Shown piece by piece: positions 40,158 through 50,173 of a DNA stretch of 64,000 nt. The notes beneath the pieces were generated by a model. It did not search any database. It was given only the letters and a program-made list of their open reading frames with translations, and was not told the DNA's origin. Each line of letters opens with the position of its first letter. Position 1 is the stretch's first letter. The position numbers were made by a program, and so were the translations under genes. The DNA is from Candidatus Gastranaerophilales bacterium (lineage in GTDB: Bacteria > Cyanobacteriota > Vampirovibrionia > Gastranaerophilales > Gastranaerophilaceae): the NCBI GenBank assembly GCA_910588555.1, contig CAJUPC010000007.1, positions 1 through 64,000 on the forward strand. The letters are read 5' to 3'.

Positions 40158-41707
40158 TTTACAATCTGAATTCTTTCATCATCAACAATATTCACAGGAG
40201 TTTGATGTTTTTGGAAATAATGTTCAATGCATTCGCAAATATCATAATCGCAATATTTTTGGGCTTTATCGTACTTTTTCAGCATAGTAAATCCGTCGTG
40301 CCCCTGTGCGTAAAAATCTGTCAGTGCAGTGCGATAAATTTTATCGGTTCGCGGATTATTAATGTCTATATTTATTTCCTTGCCGTTTTTGTCCACAAAT
40401 ATAGCCGCACGAAGCTGTCCGTCCCTGCCTATCATGTATTTTAAGCCTGAAACATGTACAATTCCGGGTTTATTATTTGTACTTACAAGCGAGTGAGCAG
40501 AAACTTTCAACATATCAACTATTTCTTTTTCTGTGTAGTCAACAACAACAAGTTTGTTTTTAAACGGCGAAATATCTTCCAGCCATCTTGTATCAAGCTT
40601 TCCTGCTTCAAAGAAACCTCTTATAGTTGCGGAACCGAATAAAGCAATATCAGTGTCCAAATCTTCTTTCATACAGTCACAAAGGAAATTTGCATGTCCG
40701 CTCGGGTCAATAGAACCGTTTACAGGTGGCGGTGGTGCCGAATTTATGACTCCGACAACTTTTGGTCTGCCTAAAATTTCTTCAAAAATATGTCTTACAA
40801 CAGGACTGCGTTTGAATTCTCTTGTACTTGTAACATTGTTTTGAATTTTCGTCATTACTCCCTTGTCGTTCCAGTCAACATTCAAAACTCCGAAATATCT
40901 TCCATCACGCCCTGCCTGCGTAATAACAACAGGTTCGCCTGATTTGGAATTAAACAAATTAACCCCGGGTTTTGCACCGATTAGAAGATTATGAGAGTGT
41001 CCCCCAAGAATAATATCAATTCCGTCAGTTTCTTTTGCAATTCTCTGGTCATAACCAAATCCAACGTGAGATAACAAAATAATCTTATTAACACCTTGCT
41101 CTTTAAGCTTGTCAGCTTCTTTTTGAACATCAGCTATAGTTTTATCAATATTATCAATTTTTAATTCATCAAATATTTTGCTGTATTTAATTCTGGAGAA
41201 TAAATCAACGGGAGAAACGCCGATAATACCGTACTTGGTTCCGTTGACTTCTTGAATATATGATTTTTCAATTTTTTTAGACAAAGGATTTTGAGGGTCG
41301 ATGTTTACGTTGCAGGCAAGCATTTTATAACCCATGTGCGGAATTAATTCTGCAATATGCGGCGGTGTATCGCATTCATGGTTTCCCATTGCTGAGGCCA
41401 TAATACCCATTATATTTTGAGCCTCAACCATAACTCTGTTAGCTGGAAGCGGTTCACCAAGCTGAATATCGCCTGATGATAATTTTAATACATCCGTATT
41501 GGACGGAACAAATTTATCAAACGCGTATGAAGCTGTAATAGTTCTTTCTATATTAATTGATTTACCATGCACATCATTAATATAAAAAATACTTGTGCTG
41601 TTATTCCTATTCTGTCCGTTTAAGTTTGTAGAAGTCTGCTGCAACCTGTTTTGTTCGATTGCTCTTTTAAGTAAATTTGAATGTATACTATTTACGGGCG
41701 TAATCAT
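40154..41707 (-). CDS. 5'-nucleotidase / UshA-type metallophosphatase
   Basis: 517 aa. Metallophosphoesterase ligands in order: NDVHG (about residue 43), SSGDIQ, GNHEC, SHVGFGYD and GGHSHN. The C-terminal 5'-nucleotidase domain carries SATIRGFFEAG and the substrate-stacking DFYAQGHDGF. Members hydrolyse extracellular nucleotides or UDP-sugars. No standard signal peptide; instead the N-terminus is the tag MITPVNSIHSNLLKRAIEQN also seen, in variants, on other proteins here. No RBS. Convergent with, and overlapping by 4 nt, the PLD gene. Confidence 0.88.
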   Translation of the reverse strand: MITPVNSIHSNLLKRAIEQNRLQQTSTNLNGQNRNNSTSIFYINDVHGKSINIERTITASYAFDKFVPSNTDVLKLSSGDIQLGEPLPANRVMVEAQNIMGIMASAMGNHECDTPPHIAELIPHMGYKMLACNVNIDPQNPLSKKIEKSYIQEVNGTKYGIIGVSPVDLFSRIKYSKIFDELKIDNIDKTIADVQKEADKLKEQGVNKIILLSHVGFGYDQRIAKETDGIDIILGGHSHNLLIGAKPGVNLFNSKSGEPVVITQAGRDGRYFGVLNVDWNDKGVMTKIQNNVTSTREFKRSPVVRHIFEEILGRPKVVGVINSAPPPPVNGSIDPSGHANFLCDCMKEDLDTDIALFGSATIRGFFEAGKLDTRWLEDISPFKNKLVVVDYTEKEIVDMLKVSAHSLVSTNNKPGIVHVSGLKYMIGRDGQLRAAIFVDKNGKEINIDINNPRTDKIYRTALTDFYAQGHDGFTMLKKYDKAQKYCDYDICECIEHYFQKHQTPVNIVDDERIQIVN

Positions 41708-41787
41708 ATTTTTCAGTTGTTCTCATTAATTAGAAAAACCGTAAAAAATAATTTTGCTACAGTATAAATAAAGGTTTACAAAAGTTA

Positions 41788-42024
41788 TCATTCAAACTGC
41801 ATCGTTTGTATTTTCCAATGTTTTGAAAGTTCTTTTTTTAAAACTTCAGCTTCACCACTGACTTCCAAGAGTATAATTCCTCTATTCAAACATACATCCT
41901 GAGTAGACGGATGAAGCCCAATTCTGGTTCTTATTTCACAACCAAATTCAGTAATAATTTCTTGAAATTCAACTGCGGTTTCAATTCTGTTTTCTAAACT
42001 TACACCAATAATTGTTGTTGTCAT
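41788..42024 (-). CDS. Small ACT-like (TM1266-type) protein
   Basis: 78 aa from ATG 42024, chosen for the AGGAGAAAT RBS; the longer frame upstream is rejected. TTTIIGVSLENRIETAVEFQ, then IITEFGCEIRTRIGLHP and RGIILLEVSG, ends with an LxxELSKHWKIQTM strand. This is the betaalphabeta pattern of the TM1266 family, related to the NikR C-domain and often called iron-only hydrogenase system regulators. No hydrogenase genes are visible here. Confidence 0.7.
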   Translation of the reverse strand: MTTTIIGVSLENRIETAVEFQEIITEFGCEIRTRIGLHPSTQDVCLNRGIILLEVSGEAEVLKKELSKHWKIQTMQFE

Positions 42025-42072
42025 ATTATTTCTCCTATACCCGTAATAATAATTAAAAAAATTTACATAATA

Positions 42073-42100
42073 AAAAAACACCCTCAATCGGGTGTTTTTT
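42073..42100 (-). terminator. Terminator of the 42120 gene
   Basis: AAAAAACACCC-TCAATC-GGGTGTTTTTT hairpin with A and T runs on both sides, usable in both directions; placed beyond the minus-strand stop at 42120. Confidence 0.85.
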
Positions 42101-42119
42101 ATGTTTAAATTTGATAAGA

Positions 42120-42431
42120 TTAACCTTCTATCTCATCCATAGCCTGAAGCTGTTTTTTCTTGTAATTGTGGATTACTGCATCTACAAGAAGCTCATAAGA
42201 TTTCAAGTTCTCAATATTCGGGAACTCAGATTTAAGCTGTTCTCTGACCATTGCTTCCAGCTTACGTTCGTCAGAACTAGATTTCAATTCATCAACACCG
42301 CTAATCATTCTTATATATTCGGGTGATGATTTGTCCATATTATGATTTGCAAAATTTAACCAGCGAAGCTTAGGGCTGATTTGCTGTTTCAATTCTTTTA
42401 CAATTTTTAAATTTTTAATACGATTAAGCAT
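42120..42431 (-). CDS. Hypothetical helical protein
   Basis: 103 aa, basic N-terminus (MLNRIKNLKIVKELKQQISP) and acidic helical C-terminus ending AMDEIEG. RBS AGGT lies about 7 nt before the ATG. No recognised family. It has its own terminator (42073-42100), so it is probably expressed alone. Confidence 0.55.
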   Translation of the reverse strand: MLNRIKNLKIVKELKQQISPKLRWLNFANHNMDKSSPEYIRMISGVDELKSSSDERKLEAMVREQLKSEFPNIENLKSYELLVDAVIHNYKKKQLQAMDEIEG

Positions 42432-42519
42432 TTTTTTTACCTGTTTTTATGTTCTTGTACTATTTTAAAGTATGCTAAAAAAAATAATTTACTTTTTTAC
42501 AAAGATTGTTTACAATTCT

Positions 42520-44496
42520 TTATAATTTGCTGAAATCCGCAAGGTGATTGTATTTTGATTTCAACAATGTAAGAAGTGCAAGCCTGTTTTCCTTAACATT
42601 TTCATCTTTGTCCATTACAAGTACATCGTTAAAGAATTTTTCAACAGACGGATTAATTTCGATTAATTGCTTCAAATATGCGTCATAATCAAGTTCTTCT
42701 GATACAGTTTCAATCTGTTTAAGAAGCATGTTTTCTGCCGGTTCTTTGAAAAGACTTGAGTTTATTTGTTTTGTAGAGTCTTCTTTTAAAATTCTTAAAA
42801 CACGATTTGCACTTTCCAAAACAGCTTCCGAATTAAGCTTTGAAATCGCTTTAACACGATTAATATAATCGTTCAAATCTTGTAAAGCAGTTTTAGCACA
42901 CGCTTCAAGAACATTTTTACTGTATTTATCAGATAAGAATATAATTAATCTTTGAGTAAAAAATTCTTCAATTTCATCAGCAACATCCTTTTTACCCGCT
43001 GGAAGAAGTTCAAGTGAAGTTTTAATCAACTTTGAAATATCAATTTTCAAACCTGCATCCAGTATTGTTCTGATTATACCGAGTGCAGCACGGCGAACAC
43101 CAAGCGGATCTGAAGAACCGGTCGGCTTTTTGCCCTCAGCAAAAACTGCACAAATATTATCGATTTTATCTGCAATACCTACAATTTGTCCTTCCAGAGT
43201 AACTGCTGTTTCTGAATCTGCGTTAAGCGGGAAGTAGTGTTCTTTTATACCTTCCGCAACATTCTCAGGCTCACCCGAAACTCTTGCATAATCAGCACCG
43301 ATATATCCTTGAAGTTCGGTAAATTCAAATACAAGTTTAGTTGCCAAATCAGCTTTTGCAAGCAGTGCAGTTCTTTCAACTGACGTATTGTTCCCAATTA
43401 TTGATTTGGAAAGTTTCACAAGTCTTTGAGCTTTATCATACATAGAGCCCATTCCTTTTTGGAATGTAATGCCTTTGATATCTTCAACATAATCTGCTAA
43501 AGGCTTTTTAGTGTCTTCGTTAAAGAAGAATACAGCATCATCAAGACGGGCTTTAATAACTCTTACGTTACCAGCTTTAATATTTTCAAATTCATCACCA
43601 AGATAATTTGTCATCGTAATAAATTTGTTAATAAGTTTTCCATCTTTATATAGAGCGAAATATCTTTGATGAACAGCCATTACAGTTACAATAAGTTCTT
43701 CGGGCAGTCTTAAATAATCAGGATTGAATTCACATACTGCAGGAACAGGATACTCTGTAATAAATGTAACTTCTTCAAGTAAATCATCAGTATAATAAGG
43801 AACTGCACCTAATTTAGCAGCTTCTTCTTTTGCTCTTTCGATAATTCTTTGAGCACGCTCTTCCTGATTAACGATTACACAGCAATTGCGCATGATATCA
43901 ACATAATCATCAGGATTATTGATATAAACATTTTGCTGAGCAAATCTGTGACCGCGTGTAACATTTGAGCTTTCTTTATCTATAATTTTAATTTTAACTT
44001 CATCTCTATCTAATATAGAAACAATCCAGCGGATTGGACGAGAAAATTTTTCTTCATTATCTGACCAGCGCATGAAGTGGGAACCTTGAAGCTTCAAAAC
44101 AATTGACGGAACATTATCTTTTAAAAGTTCAACAATAGATTTACCTTTAATAATAATTTTTGCATGAACATAATCGTCTTCAATATACAAATCATCAGCA
44201 GAAATAGCGTTTTTTCTGCAAAAACCTTCACCCGCTTTAGTTAAATTTCCATTTTCGTCATAAGCAACTTTTTTAATCGGACCTTTAACAATTTTTTCTT
44301 CGTCTTTGCTTTCTTTTTCAAGACCTGATACGATAACAGCAAGACGACGCGGTGTGGCATAAACTTTAACGTCCTCAAACTGAACTTTATTTGTATTCAA
44401 AAAGTTTTCAAAACCGTTTTTCAACTGCTGAATAGCAGAGGGAATAAACTTGTACGGTAACTCTTCACATCCTACTTCTAATAAATATTTACTCAT
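42520..44496 (-). CDS. glyS: Glycine-tRNA ligase beta subunit
   Basis: 658 aa. N-terminus MSKYLLEVGCEELPYKFIPS, then blocks FMRWSDNEEKFSRPIRWIVS, LRLPEELIVTVMAVHQRYFA, FQKGMGSMYDKAQR and GSSDPLGVRRAALGIIR, all diagnostic of the bacterial alpha2beta2 GlyRS beta subunit. It binds and edits tRNA-Gly together with GlyQ. The alpha gene is not adjacent, unlike the common glyQS pair. RBS AAAAGGAAAAG. Confidence 0.97.
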   Translation of the reverse strand: MSKYLLEVGCEELPYKFIPSAIQQLKNGFENFLNTNKVQFEDVKVYATPRRLAVIVSGLEKESKDEEKIVKGPIKKVAYDENGNLTKAGEGFCRKNAISADDLYIEDDYVHAKIIIKGKSIVELLKDNVPSIVLKLQGSHFMRWSDNEEKFSRPIRWIVSILDRDEVKIKIIDKESSNVTRGHRFAQQNVYINNPDDYVDIMRNCCVIVNQEERAQRIIERAKEEAAKLGAVPYYTDDLLEEVTFITEYPVPAVCEFNPDYLRLPEELIVTVMAVHQRYFALYKDGKLINKFITMTNYLGDEFENIKAGNVRVIKARLDDAVFFFNEDTKKPLADYVEDIKGITFQKGMGSMYDKAQRLVKLSKSIIGNNTSVERTALLAKADLATKLVFEFTELQGYIGADYARVSGEPENVAEGIKEHYFPLNADSETAVTLEGQIVGIADKIDNICAVFAEGKKPTGSSDPLGVRRAALGIIRTILDAGLKIDISKLIKTSLELLPAGKKDVADEIEEFFTQRLIIFLSDKYSKNVLEACAKTALQDLNDYINRVKAISKLNSEAVLESANRVLRILKEDSTKQINSSLFKEPAENMLLKQIETVSEELDYDAYLKQLIEINPSVEKFFNDVLVMDKDENVKENRLALLTLLKSKYNHLADFSKL

Positions 44497-44550
44497 TCTC
44501 TTTTCCTTTTTTAATTTAATTATAATTTATCAAGACAGAATGTAAAGTAA

Positions 44551-46245
44551 TTATTGCTTAATGCCTTTTTTAAAATCTTCTGCTACATACTGCAAATCAT
44601 TCAGTTCTTTATCTACAAACGTATTATTTTCCATTTGTTCATAGATACCTAATCTTTCGTACATATTATCTCTTGCAACATTAACTAAGTTTGCAATATC
44701 AGCCCCTGTGTAGCCGAGTTTATAGATTTCTTTTGCAAAAGCGGTTCTGTCAAATTCTTCTGAAACATTTTTATCTTTCAAGTAGTGGTTTAAAATTTGA
44801 AAACAGCCTTTTTCATCAGGCTTTTTAACCTCAATCATATTCCCGATACGCCCGCTTCGTTTAATAGCAGGGTCAATTAATTCAGGACGATTTGTCGCAC
44901 CGATAATCCAAATTTTTTGGTTATTTTTCTCAATATCACTTATTAGAGTTAAAAATTGAGAAACAACTCCGTTTCGGTGACGTTCTCCACCATTATCTCC
45001 ATTCGAACGTGCAGTAAGAATTGCATCAATTTCATCAATAAAAAGTATACACGGTTGTTTTTCGACAGCTTCTTTAAACACCTTTCTCCATGCCGCTTCT
45101 GTATCGCCAACCCATTTTGTTTCAAGCGATTGACCGTCTATGTTGATAAAATTAATAGTTTTGTCTTTACGTTCTTTAGCCTCGCCGATTATTGCCTGTG
45201 CAAGCAATGTTTTTCCCGTTCCTGGCGGTCCGTAAAAAATAGTTCCGCAATTGGTAACATTAGTAAAGGCTTTTGGATAAAGCATGGGATATAGAATTTG
45301 TTTTTTAACCTGTTGAATTGTGTCATCCAAACCTGCAACATCTTTAAATGTTCTATGGGGAATATTTTGGGTTACGATTTCATTTTTAGGTTTAATAATA
45401 TTTAAACATTCCTGTGCAGCATTTGTTAAATTTTCACACGCTTCTATTGTTTCATTTGGGTTCCAAACACTATTAAGTACGACTCCTCCGGTTAATTCCC
45501 TATCGTTAGATAAAAAACTTTCAGCAGGATACTTTGCATCATACAACGGAGTATTAGCTTCTCTCTTTGTTTTAATAAACTTTAACCTTACTTTGCATTC
45601 AAATTCTAATACATCTCCAAACTGAAATCTGTTATTATATTTATAACTATCATATCTGTCCGGTCTGGTTAAATTTTTAGCCCTACCCCAGGTAATAAAA
45701 TCATCACCGTCTTTTGCAATTATAAGTTCGTCAAATAATGATGAAAAATCGGGTAAAGCAAATGCATATATATTTTTAATATTTTTTGGATTTGGCAAAA
45801 AAGTATCTTCAGATGTAAGCTGTTTTTTTACAAACGACTTTGCACCGGCCCTGTTGGAGCCTATATAAATAAGAGATTTGTCATCTAACCTATGAAGAAC
45901 ATCCGCCAGTCTGTATGACAAAATCATGTCATTCGCATTTAATTCGATTTCAGGAATTTCCGGTTCGTTTACAATATCTGCGACTTCTTCAACCTTAGAT
46001 TTTTTTAGTATATTTGTTGATTCGTCAGCATTAGCTTCTTCAATAATTTCTGATTGTTCGAGCTCAATTTGTTTTGACAATTCAACAGTGTCAGAGGCTA
46101 ATTCTTTCTTATTATTTTTTCTCCACCATGCATTTGTAAAAGTTAGATTATAAGGCGCTAATTGCTCCCTGGCCAAAATTGCGGGACGAGCTGCGTACGA
46201 TTTATTAAATCCATATAAATTTGATGTTATTGGTAATACTCTCAT
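44551..46245 (-). CDS. AAA+ ATPase (Cdc48/FtsH-like domain) with lineage-specific N-terminus
   Basis: 564 aa from ATG 46245; an earlier in-frame start is possible. N-terminal tag MRVLPITSNLYGFNKSYAAR, an acidic linker, a domain of unknown fold (about 95-290), then one AAA module: Walker A GPPGTGKT, Walker B CILFIDEIDAI, and the second region of homology NRPELIDPAIKRSGRIG. Pore-loop-like KWVGDTEAAWR follows Walker A. The family unfolds or remodels protein substrates. No protease domain, so a partner or a remodelling role is expected. Start supported by the A6T6-N19-ATG arrangement. Confidence 0.85.
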   Translation of the reverse strand: MRVLPITSNLYGFNKSYAARPAILAREQLAPYNLTFTNAWWRKNNKKELASDTVELSKQIELEQSEIIEEANADESTNILKKSKVEEVADIVNEPEIPEIELNANDMILSYRLADVLHRLDDKSLIYIGSNRAGAKSFVKKQLTSEDTFLPNPKNIKNIYAFALPDFSSLFDELIIAKDGDDFITWGRAKNLTRPDRYDSYKYNNRFQFGDVLEFECKVRLKFIKTKREANTPLYDAKYPAESFLSNDRELTGGVVLNSVWNPNETIEACENLTNAAQECLNIIKPKNEIVTQNIPHRTFKDVAGLDDTIQQVKKQILYPMLYPKAFTNVTNCGTIFYGPPGTGKTLLAQAIIGEAKERKDKTINFINIDGQSLETKWVGDTEAAWRKVFKEAVEKQPCILFIDEIDAILTARSNGDNGGERHRNGVVSQFLTLISDIEKNNQKIWIIGATNRPELIDPAIKRSGRIGNMIEVKKPDEKGCFQILNHYLKDKNVSEEFDRTAFAKEIYKLGYTGADIANLVNVARDNMYERLGIYEQMENNTFVDKELNDLQYVAEDFKKGIKQ

Positions 46246-46378
46246 AATTATATTAAATCCAAACAAAAAATTTTTTGCTAGTTAATTTTGTGGTAAAATA
46301 AAAATATTAAAAGAAAGGGCAAAACCTTTCACAAAAAAATAATAAGTTATACCAAAATTTATAAAGAGGACTAAAAAG

Positions 46379-47128
46379 ATGTCAGGACACTCAAAGTGGT
46401 CAACAATTAAACACAAAAAAGCTAAAGTGGATTCACAACGCGCAGTTGTATTCCAAAAATATTCAAGAGAATTAATAGTATCGGCAAGACTCGGCGGACC
46501 CGACCCTGCAGGTAATTTCAGATTAAGAACTGCAATTGAAAAAGCCAAAGCAGCAGGGTTGCCAAATGACAATATTAAACGTGCAATTGAAAAAGGTGCA
46601 GGTGCTGGCGCTTCTGATAACTATGAAGAATTAATTTATGAAGGTTACGCAGCCGGCGGAGTTGCAGTTGTTGTAGAAGCTATGACAGACAACAGAAACA
46701 GAACAGCAGGCGATATCAGAAGTTATTTCACCAAATATAACGGAAGTTTAGGTGCAACAGGATGTGTAGGCTGGATGTTCGACCAGCGCGGGATTTTAAC
46801 ATTTTCTAACAATGTAGATTTTGACAAACTTTTTGAAGCGGCAATAAATCTTGATGCGCTTGATGTAACAGAGGAAGAAGATGTATATAAAGTATTAACA
46901 GCTCCGGAAAACTTTCAGACAGTTGTAGAAGGTTTGGAAGCTGAAGGGTTTAAAGCCGAAACATCAGAGCTTTCAAGGCTTCCGCAAAATACTGTTGAAG
47001 TAACTGACGAAGCTGTTGCTTCTCAGATTTTGAAACTTCTTGACAAACTTGAAGAACATGATGATGTTCAAAATGTTTATGCAAACTTTGATATTTCGGA
47101 TGATATTTTACAGAAATTGGAAGCATGA
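46379..47128 (+). CDS. YebC/PmpR family protein
   Basis: 249 aa. MSGHSKWSTIKHKKAKVDSQ, then FQKYSRELIVSARLGGPDPA and GRNRTAGDIRSYFTKYNGSL-like NRTAGDIRSYFTKYNGSL are hallmarks. YebC proteins act as transcription regulators or, in recent work, as ribosome-associated factors easing proline stretches. RBS AGAGGAC. The stop overlaps the GGDEF gene start (ATGA), placing it first in a four-gene operon with the diguanylate cyclase, tsaE and tsaB. Confidence 0.95.
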   Translation: MSGHSKWSTIKHKKAKVDSQRAVVFQKYSRELIVSARLGGPDPAGNFRLRTAIEKAKAAGLPNDNIKRAIEKGAGAGASDNYEELIYEGYAAGGVAVVVEAMTDNRNRTAGDIRSYFTKYNGSLGATGCVGWMFDQRGILTFSNNVDFDKLFEAAINLDALDVTEEEDVYKVLTAPENFQTVVEGLEAEGFKAETSELSRLPQNTVEVTDEAVASQILKLLDKLEEHDDVQNVYANFDISDDILQKLEA

Positions 47129-48429
47129 TAGATAATCTCAGACAAATTTTTTCATTTCTTGATAACGCTTACAACGCACAAAGCATTGTAAGCGTTCTTG
47201 AGGAAGCTTTTCCTCTGAATGCAATATATATTTATGATACAACTACAGCTTCGTTGAGAGATTTTTCAAAAAGCTGGATGTTCATTAAATCTAAAGAATT
47301 AAATGACATTTTCAGCTCTTTTGATAAAGATAAATATGTTGTAAGCGGTAAAAAATCTTATTATGCGTTATATAATAATCAAAAGATTATAGGAATGCTT
47401 GAGTTTTCGGACCATCTTCACAACAAATTGCTTGAATTTCTTGAACTGTCAGGATTTTGTATTTCATTAAAAATTCAAAATATAATTTTGTCTGAAAGAA
47501 TGCAAAAAAATATTGATTTTCATAATTCAATGAAAAACATTGCCAAAATTATTGAAACTCAATACGAAACAAATTATATTATTCCGATTATCGGCGAAAT
47601 GATTGATAAATTTGTTTCTGACCACCTTGTTTACATTTTTATAAATAATGAACTTGTATGGCCGTCAGCATGTAAAGATGAAAAAATATTTGAACTTATA
47701 AAATGTTTAAATAACAATTCCGAGTACATTCTTACACCTGATAAAAAGATAGGGCTTTTCCCTATGATTAGCGAAAACAAGCTTCTCGGATGTATTGTAA
47801 CTAAAAGTACCGATAATATTTTAAGCGAAAAAGAAATCGAATACCTTGAACAACTATCAAATCAAGCAGCTACAACACTTAATCGTGCAAATGTTTATGC
47901 AGAAATTCTAAAACATGCAACACTTGATGCTCTGACAAGTTTCTACAACAGACGTCAGCTGGAAGAGCGTCTTAAGCAGGAAGTCTCAAGTGCAAAACGC
48001 CAAAAACGTAATCTGTGCGCAATTATGACAGACATCGACTTTTTCAAAAACGTCAATGACACATACGGACATGCTGCAGGCGATTTGGTATTAAAAACAG
48101 TATCACATGTTATAAAAACTCAGTTAAGAGATTATGACGTTGCCGGAAGATACGGCGGAGAAGAATTTGCACTGCTTCTTCCGTTTACCAATATAGAAGA
48201 AGCAGAAATGGTTGCAGAACGTCTGAGAAAGGCTGTTGAAACTAAGAAAATTGATATTTCAAAACTACATCCAGACAAAAAAGATATTAGTGTTACAATA
48301 AGTCTTGGCGCGGCACAATACACAGCAGACGACACTGAAGAAACTTTAATACAAAAAGCCGATAAAGCTCTTTATTCGGCAAAAGAAAATGGCAGAAATA
48401 AGGTAACTATATATGAAAATAACCTGTAA
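47125..48429 (+). CDS. GAF-like/GGDEF diguanylate cyclase
   Basis: 434 aa. The N-terminal ~250 residues form a GAF-like sensor without membrane helices. The C-terminal GGDEF domain is intact: DALTSFYNRRQLEERL, the metal-binding TDIDFFKNVND, and the active-site RYGGEEF (about residue 347), then QKADKALYSAKENGRNKV. Makes cyclic di-GMP; the PilZ protein at 20312 is a candidate reader. Starts in the yebC stop (ATGA) and overlaps tsaE by 17 nt. Confidence 0.92.
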   Translation: MIDNLRQIFSFLDNAYNAQSIVSVLEEAFPLNAIYIYDTTTASLRDFSKSWMFIKSKELNDIFSSFDKDKYVVSGKKSYYALYNNQKIIGMLEFSDHLHNKLLEFLELSGFCISLKIQNIILSERMQKNIDFHNSMKNIAKIIETQYETNYIIPIIGEMIDKFVSDHLVYIFINNELVWPSACKDEKIFELIKCLNNNSEYILTPDKKIGLFPMISENKLLGCIVTKSTDNILSEKEIEYLEQLSNQAATTLNRANVYAEILKHATLDALTSFYNRRQLEERLKQEVSSAKRQKRNLCAIMTDIDFFKNVNDTYGHAAGDLVLKTVSHVIKTQLRDYDVAGRYGGEEFALLLPFTNIEEAEMVAERLRKAVETKKIDISKLHPDKKDISVTISLGAAQYTADDTEETLIQKADKALYSAKENGRNKVTIYENNL

Positions 48430-48865
48430 ATCACTTGAAGATACAAAAAAATTAGCACAAAAATTTGCAGAACTGATTAAAGACGGCTGTTTTATAAATC
48501 TTTACGGCGAAATCGGAGCGGGAAAAACCGCTTTTGTAAAACTTGTTGCAGACGCACTTGATGTAAAAGAAAAAGTTACAAGTCCGAGTTTTGTAATTCT
48601 TAACGAATATCATACAGGCTCAATTCCTATTTACCACTTTGATTTGTACAGATTGGAAAATGAGGGAATTAAAACGATTTATGACGAATTAAGAGAATAT
48701 TCAGAAGGTAAACAGGTTACATTTGTAGAATGGGCTGAGTTTAATCAGGATGAAGCTCCCTTTAAACACATAAAAATCAATGTAACTTACGCTGACGATG
48801 ATTCAAGAATTTATGAGTTTATTTCTTGTGGTGAAGATGAAATAATTAAGGAATTAGAAAAATGA
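48413..48865 (+). CDS. tsaE: tRNA t6A threonylcarbamoylation ATPase TsaE
   Basis: 150 aa, the usual size. Walker A GEIGAGKT at residues 32-39, then SPSFVILNEYHTG and YHFDLYRLENE. Energises t6A37 synthesis with TsaB-TsaD. Starts inside the GGDEF gene and its stop overlaps tsaB (ATGA). Confidence 0.95.
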   Translation: MKITCKSLEDTKKLAQKFAELIKDGCFINLYGEIGAGKTAFVKLVADALDVKEKVTSPSFVILNEYHTGSIPIYHFDLYRLENEGIKTIYDELREYSEGKQVTFVEWAEFNQDEAPFKHIKINVTYADDDSRIYEFISCGEDEIIKELEK

Positions 48866-49455
48866 TTATACTCGCTTTTGATACTTGTTTGGATAAAATG
48901 TATGCGGTTTTGAAAAAAGACAGTAATATTCTTGCTTCACGTGTCATTGAAAACCATGATAATAAATACCATTCCGCGTTTTTGATTTCTACGCTTCAAG
49001 AAATAATGTCAGAAAACGGAATTAAACCGCAAGATATAGACTTGATTGCAACAAATATCGGTCCCGGAAGCTTTACCGGAATACGTGCTTGTGTAACTGT
49101 TGCAAGAGTTCTGGCGCAGCAGTTAAATTGCAAAGCCGTGGGAATTTCTTCTCTTGAAATTCTGGCAAAGTGTGCAGGAGAAAAACCTCTGGTGGCACTT
49201 GACGCAAGAAAAAATTCCGCATATCTTTATAAAGACGGTGAGATTAAAGGCGCAATTGCACTTGATGAGATTAATACTGACGGTTATACAGTTTTAACAG
49301 ATGATAAATTACAGCCGATTTTGGGCGGAACTTCTTACCAGCAAATGAACCTGCCTTTGGGTGAAATTCTTGCGGAGCTTGCAGAACAAAATAGTTACGA
49401 CTCTGATTGGCGCAAACTTAAACCGCTTTATATCCAGCCGCCTCCAATGGGATAA
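48862..49455 (+). CDS. tsaB: tRNA t6A biosynthesis protein TsaB
   Basis: 197 aa. ASKHA-fold partner of TsaD: MIILAFDTCLDKMYAVL, then TNIGPGSFTGIRACVTVARV and GISSLEILA are conserved. It scaffolds the t6A37 complex. The C-terminus is shorter than in E. coli and ends KPLYIQPPPMG. tsaE-tsaB adjacency supports both calls; tsaD is not in the window. Confidence 0.94.
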   Translation: MIILAFDTCLDKMYAVLKKDSNILASRVIENHDNKYHSAFLISTLQEIMSENGIKPQDIDLIATNIGPGSFTGIRACVTVARVLAQQLNCKAVGISSLEILAKCAGEKPLVALDARKNSAYLYKDGEIKGAIALDEINTDGYTVLTDDKLQPILGGTSYQQMNLPLGEILAELAEQNSYDSDWRKLKPLYIQPPPMG

Positions 49456-49512
49456 ATTTTTACATTAGGTATGAAAAAGCAAAAAATTTTTTGTTGAAGT
49501 TTTCACTTAAAT

Positions 49513-50145
49513 ATGACAATAGTTAACTTAACACGCAAAGTATTACCTAAAATATCAGCAATACCCCAAAAAAATATAGACTCTGTAAGATCTATGCCTG
49601 AAATGGTGCTTTCAAGAATGATTAATGATGGGGCAAAAAATATTGTTCATTGTGACATGAACCAATCTATTGCAGCAATAATTGCTCCTGACAAAATTAA
49701 CACAATATACACAGATGCATTGAACGGCTGTAATGCAGTAAATATTATTGCAAGAATGAACGATAAAAAAAGTTTTGTTTCAATAATGTCTCATTACGTT
49801 CCGACTAATACAGACGGACAAATTTCAGCAATAGATAAACAGCTGCAAACTTATACTCCTCACATTGATAAAACGTATGTTCCAAGAATTTTTCTAAACA
49901 TTAGAGGGACAGAAAGCTATGGAAAATTATGTGCTGTACCAAATCCTATTATTGAAAAACTAAAAACACTGCTTGCAAAATTCTTCCCGCAAGGAAATAC
50001 AATTGAAATAACACCTTACAAAAACAGTAAACGTCCAGCATTCTTTTCATCTGCAAATATATTTCAATTTAATCCGTCAGACATAAATAAATTAAAAATT
50101 ACAAATGTCGGAGAAAATGAGAGATTTATAGATTTAAATATATAA
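49513..50145 (+). CDS. Possible CheD/CNF-like deamidase-fold protein
   Basis: 210 aa with no confident family. The segment ALNGCNAVNIIA...FVSIMSHYVP places a Cys and a His about 21 residues apart after a strand, recalling CheD-like glutamine deamidases (Cys-His-Thr/Ser). N-terminal tag MTIVNLTRKVLPKISAIPQK. No RBS; A6T6 ends 20 nt before the ATG. It is next to two HNH-like paralogs with similar upstream sequences. The deamidase idea is inference from spacing only. Confidence 0.5.
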   Translation: MTIVNLTRKVLPKISAIPQKNIDSVRSMPEMVLSRMINDGAKNIVHCDMNQSIAAIIAPDKINTIYTDALNGCNAVNIIARMNDKKSFVSIMSHYVPTNTDGQISAIDKQLQTYTPHIDKTYVPRIFLNIRGTESYGKLCAVPNPIIEKLKTLLAKFFPQGNTIEITPYKNSKRPAFFSSANIFQFNPSDINKLKITNVGENERFIDLNI

Positions 50146-50173
50146 TTTTAGGGAATAATATAAGCGGACGCTT

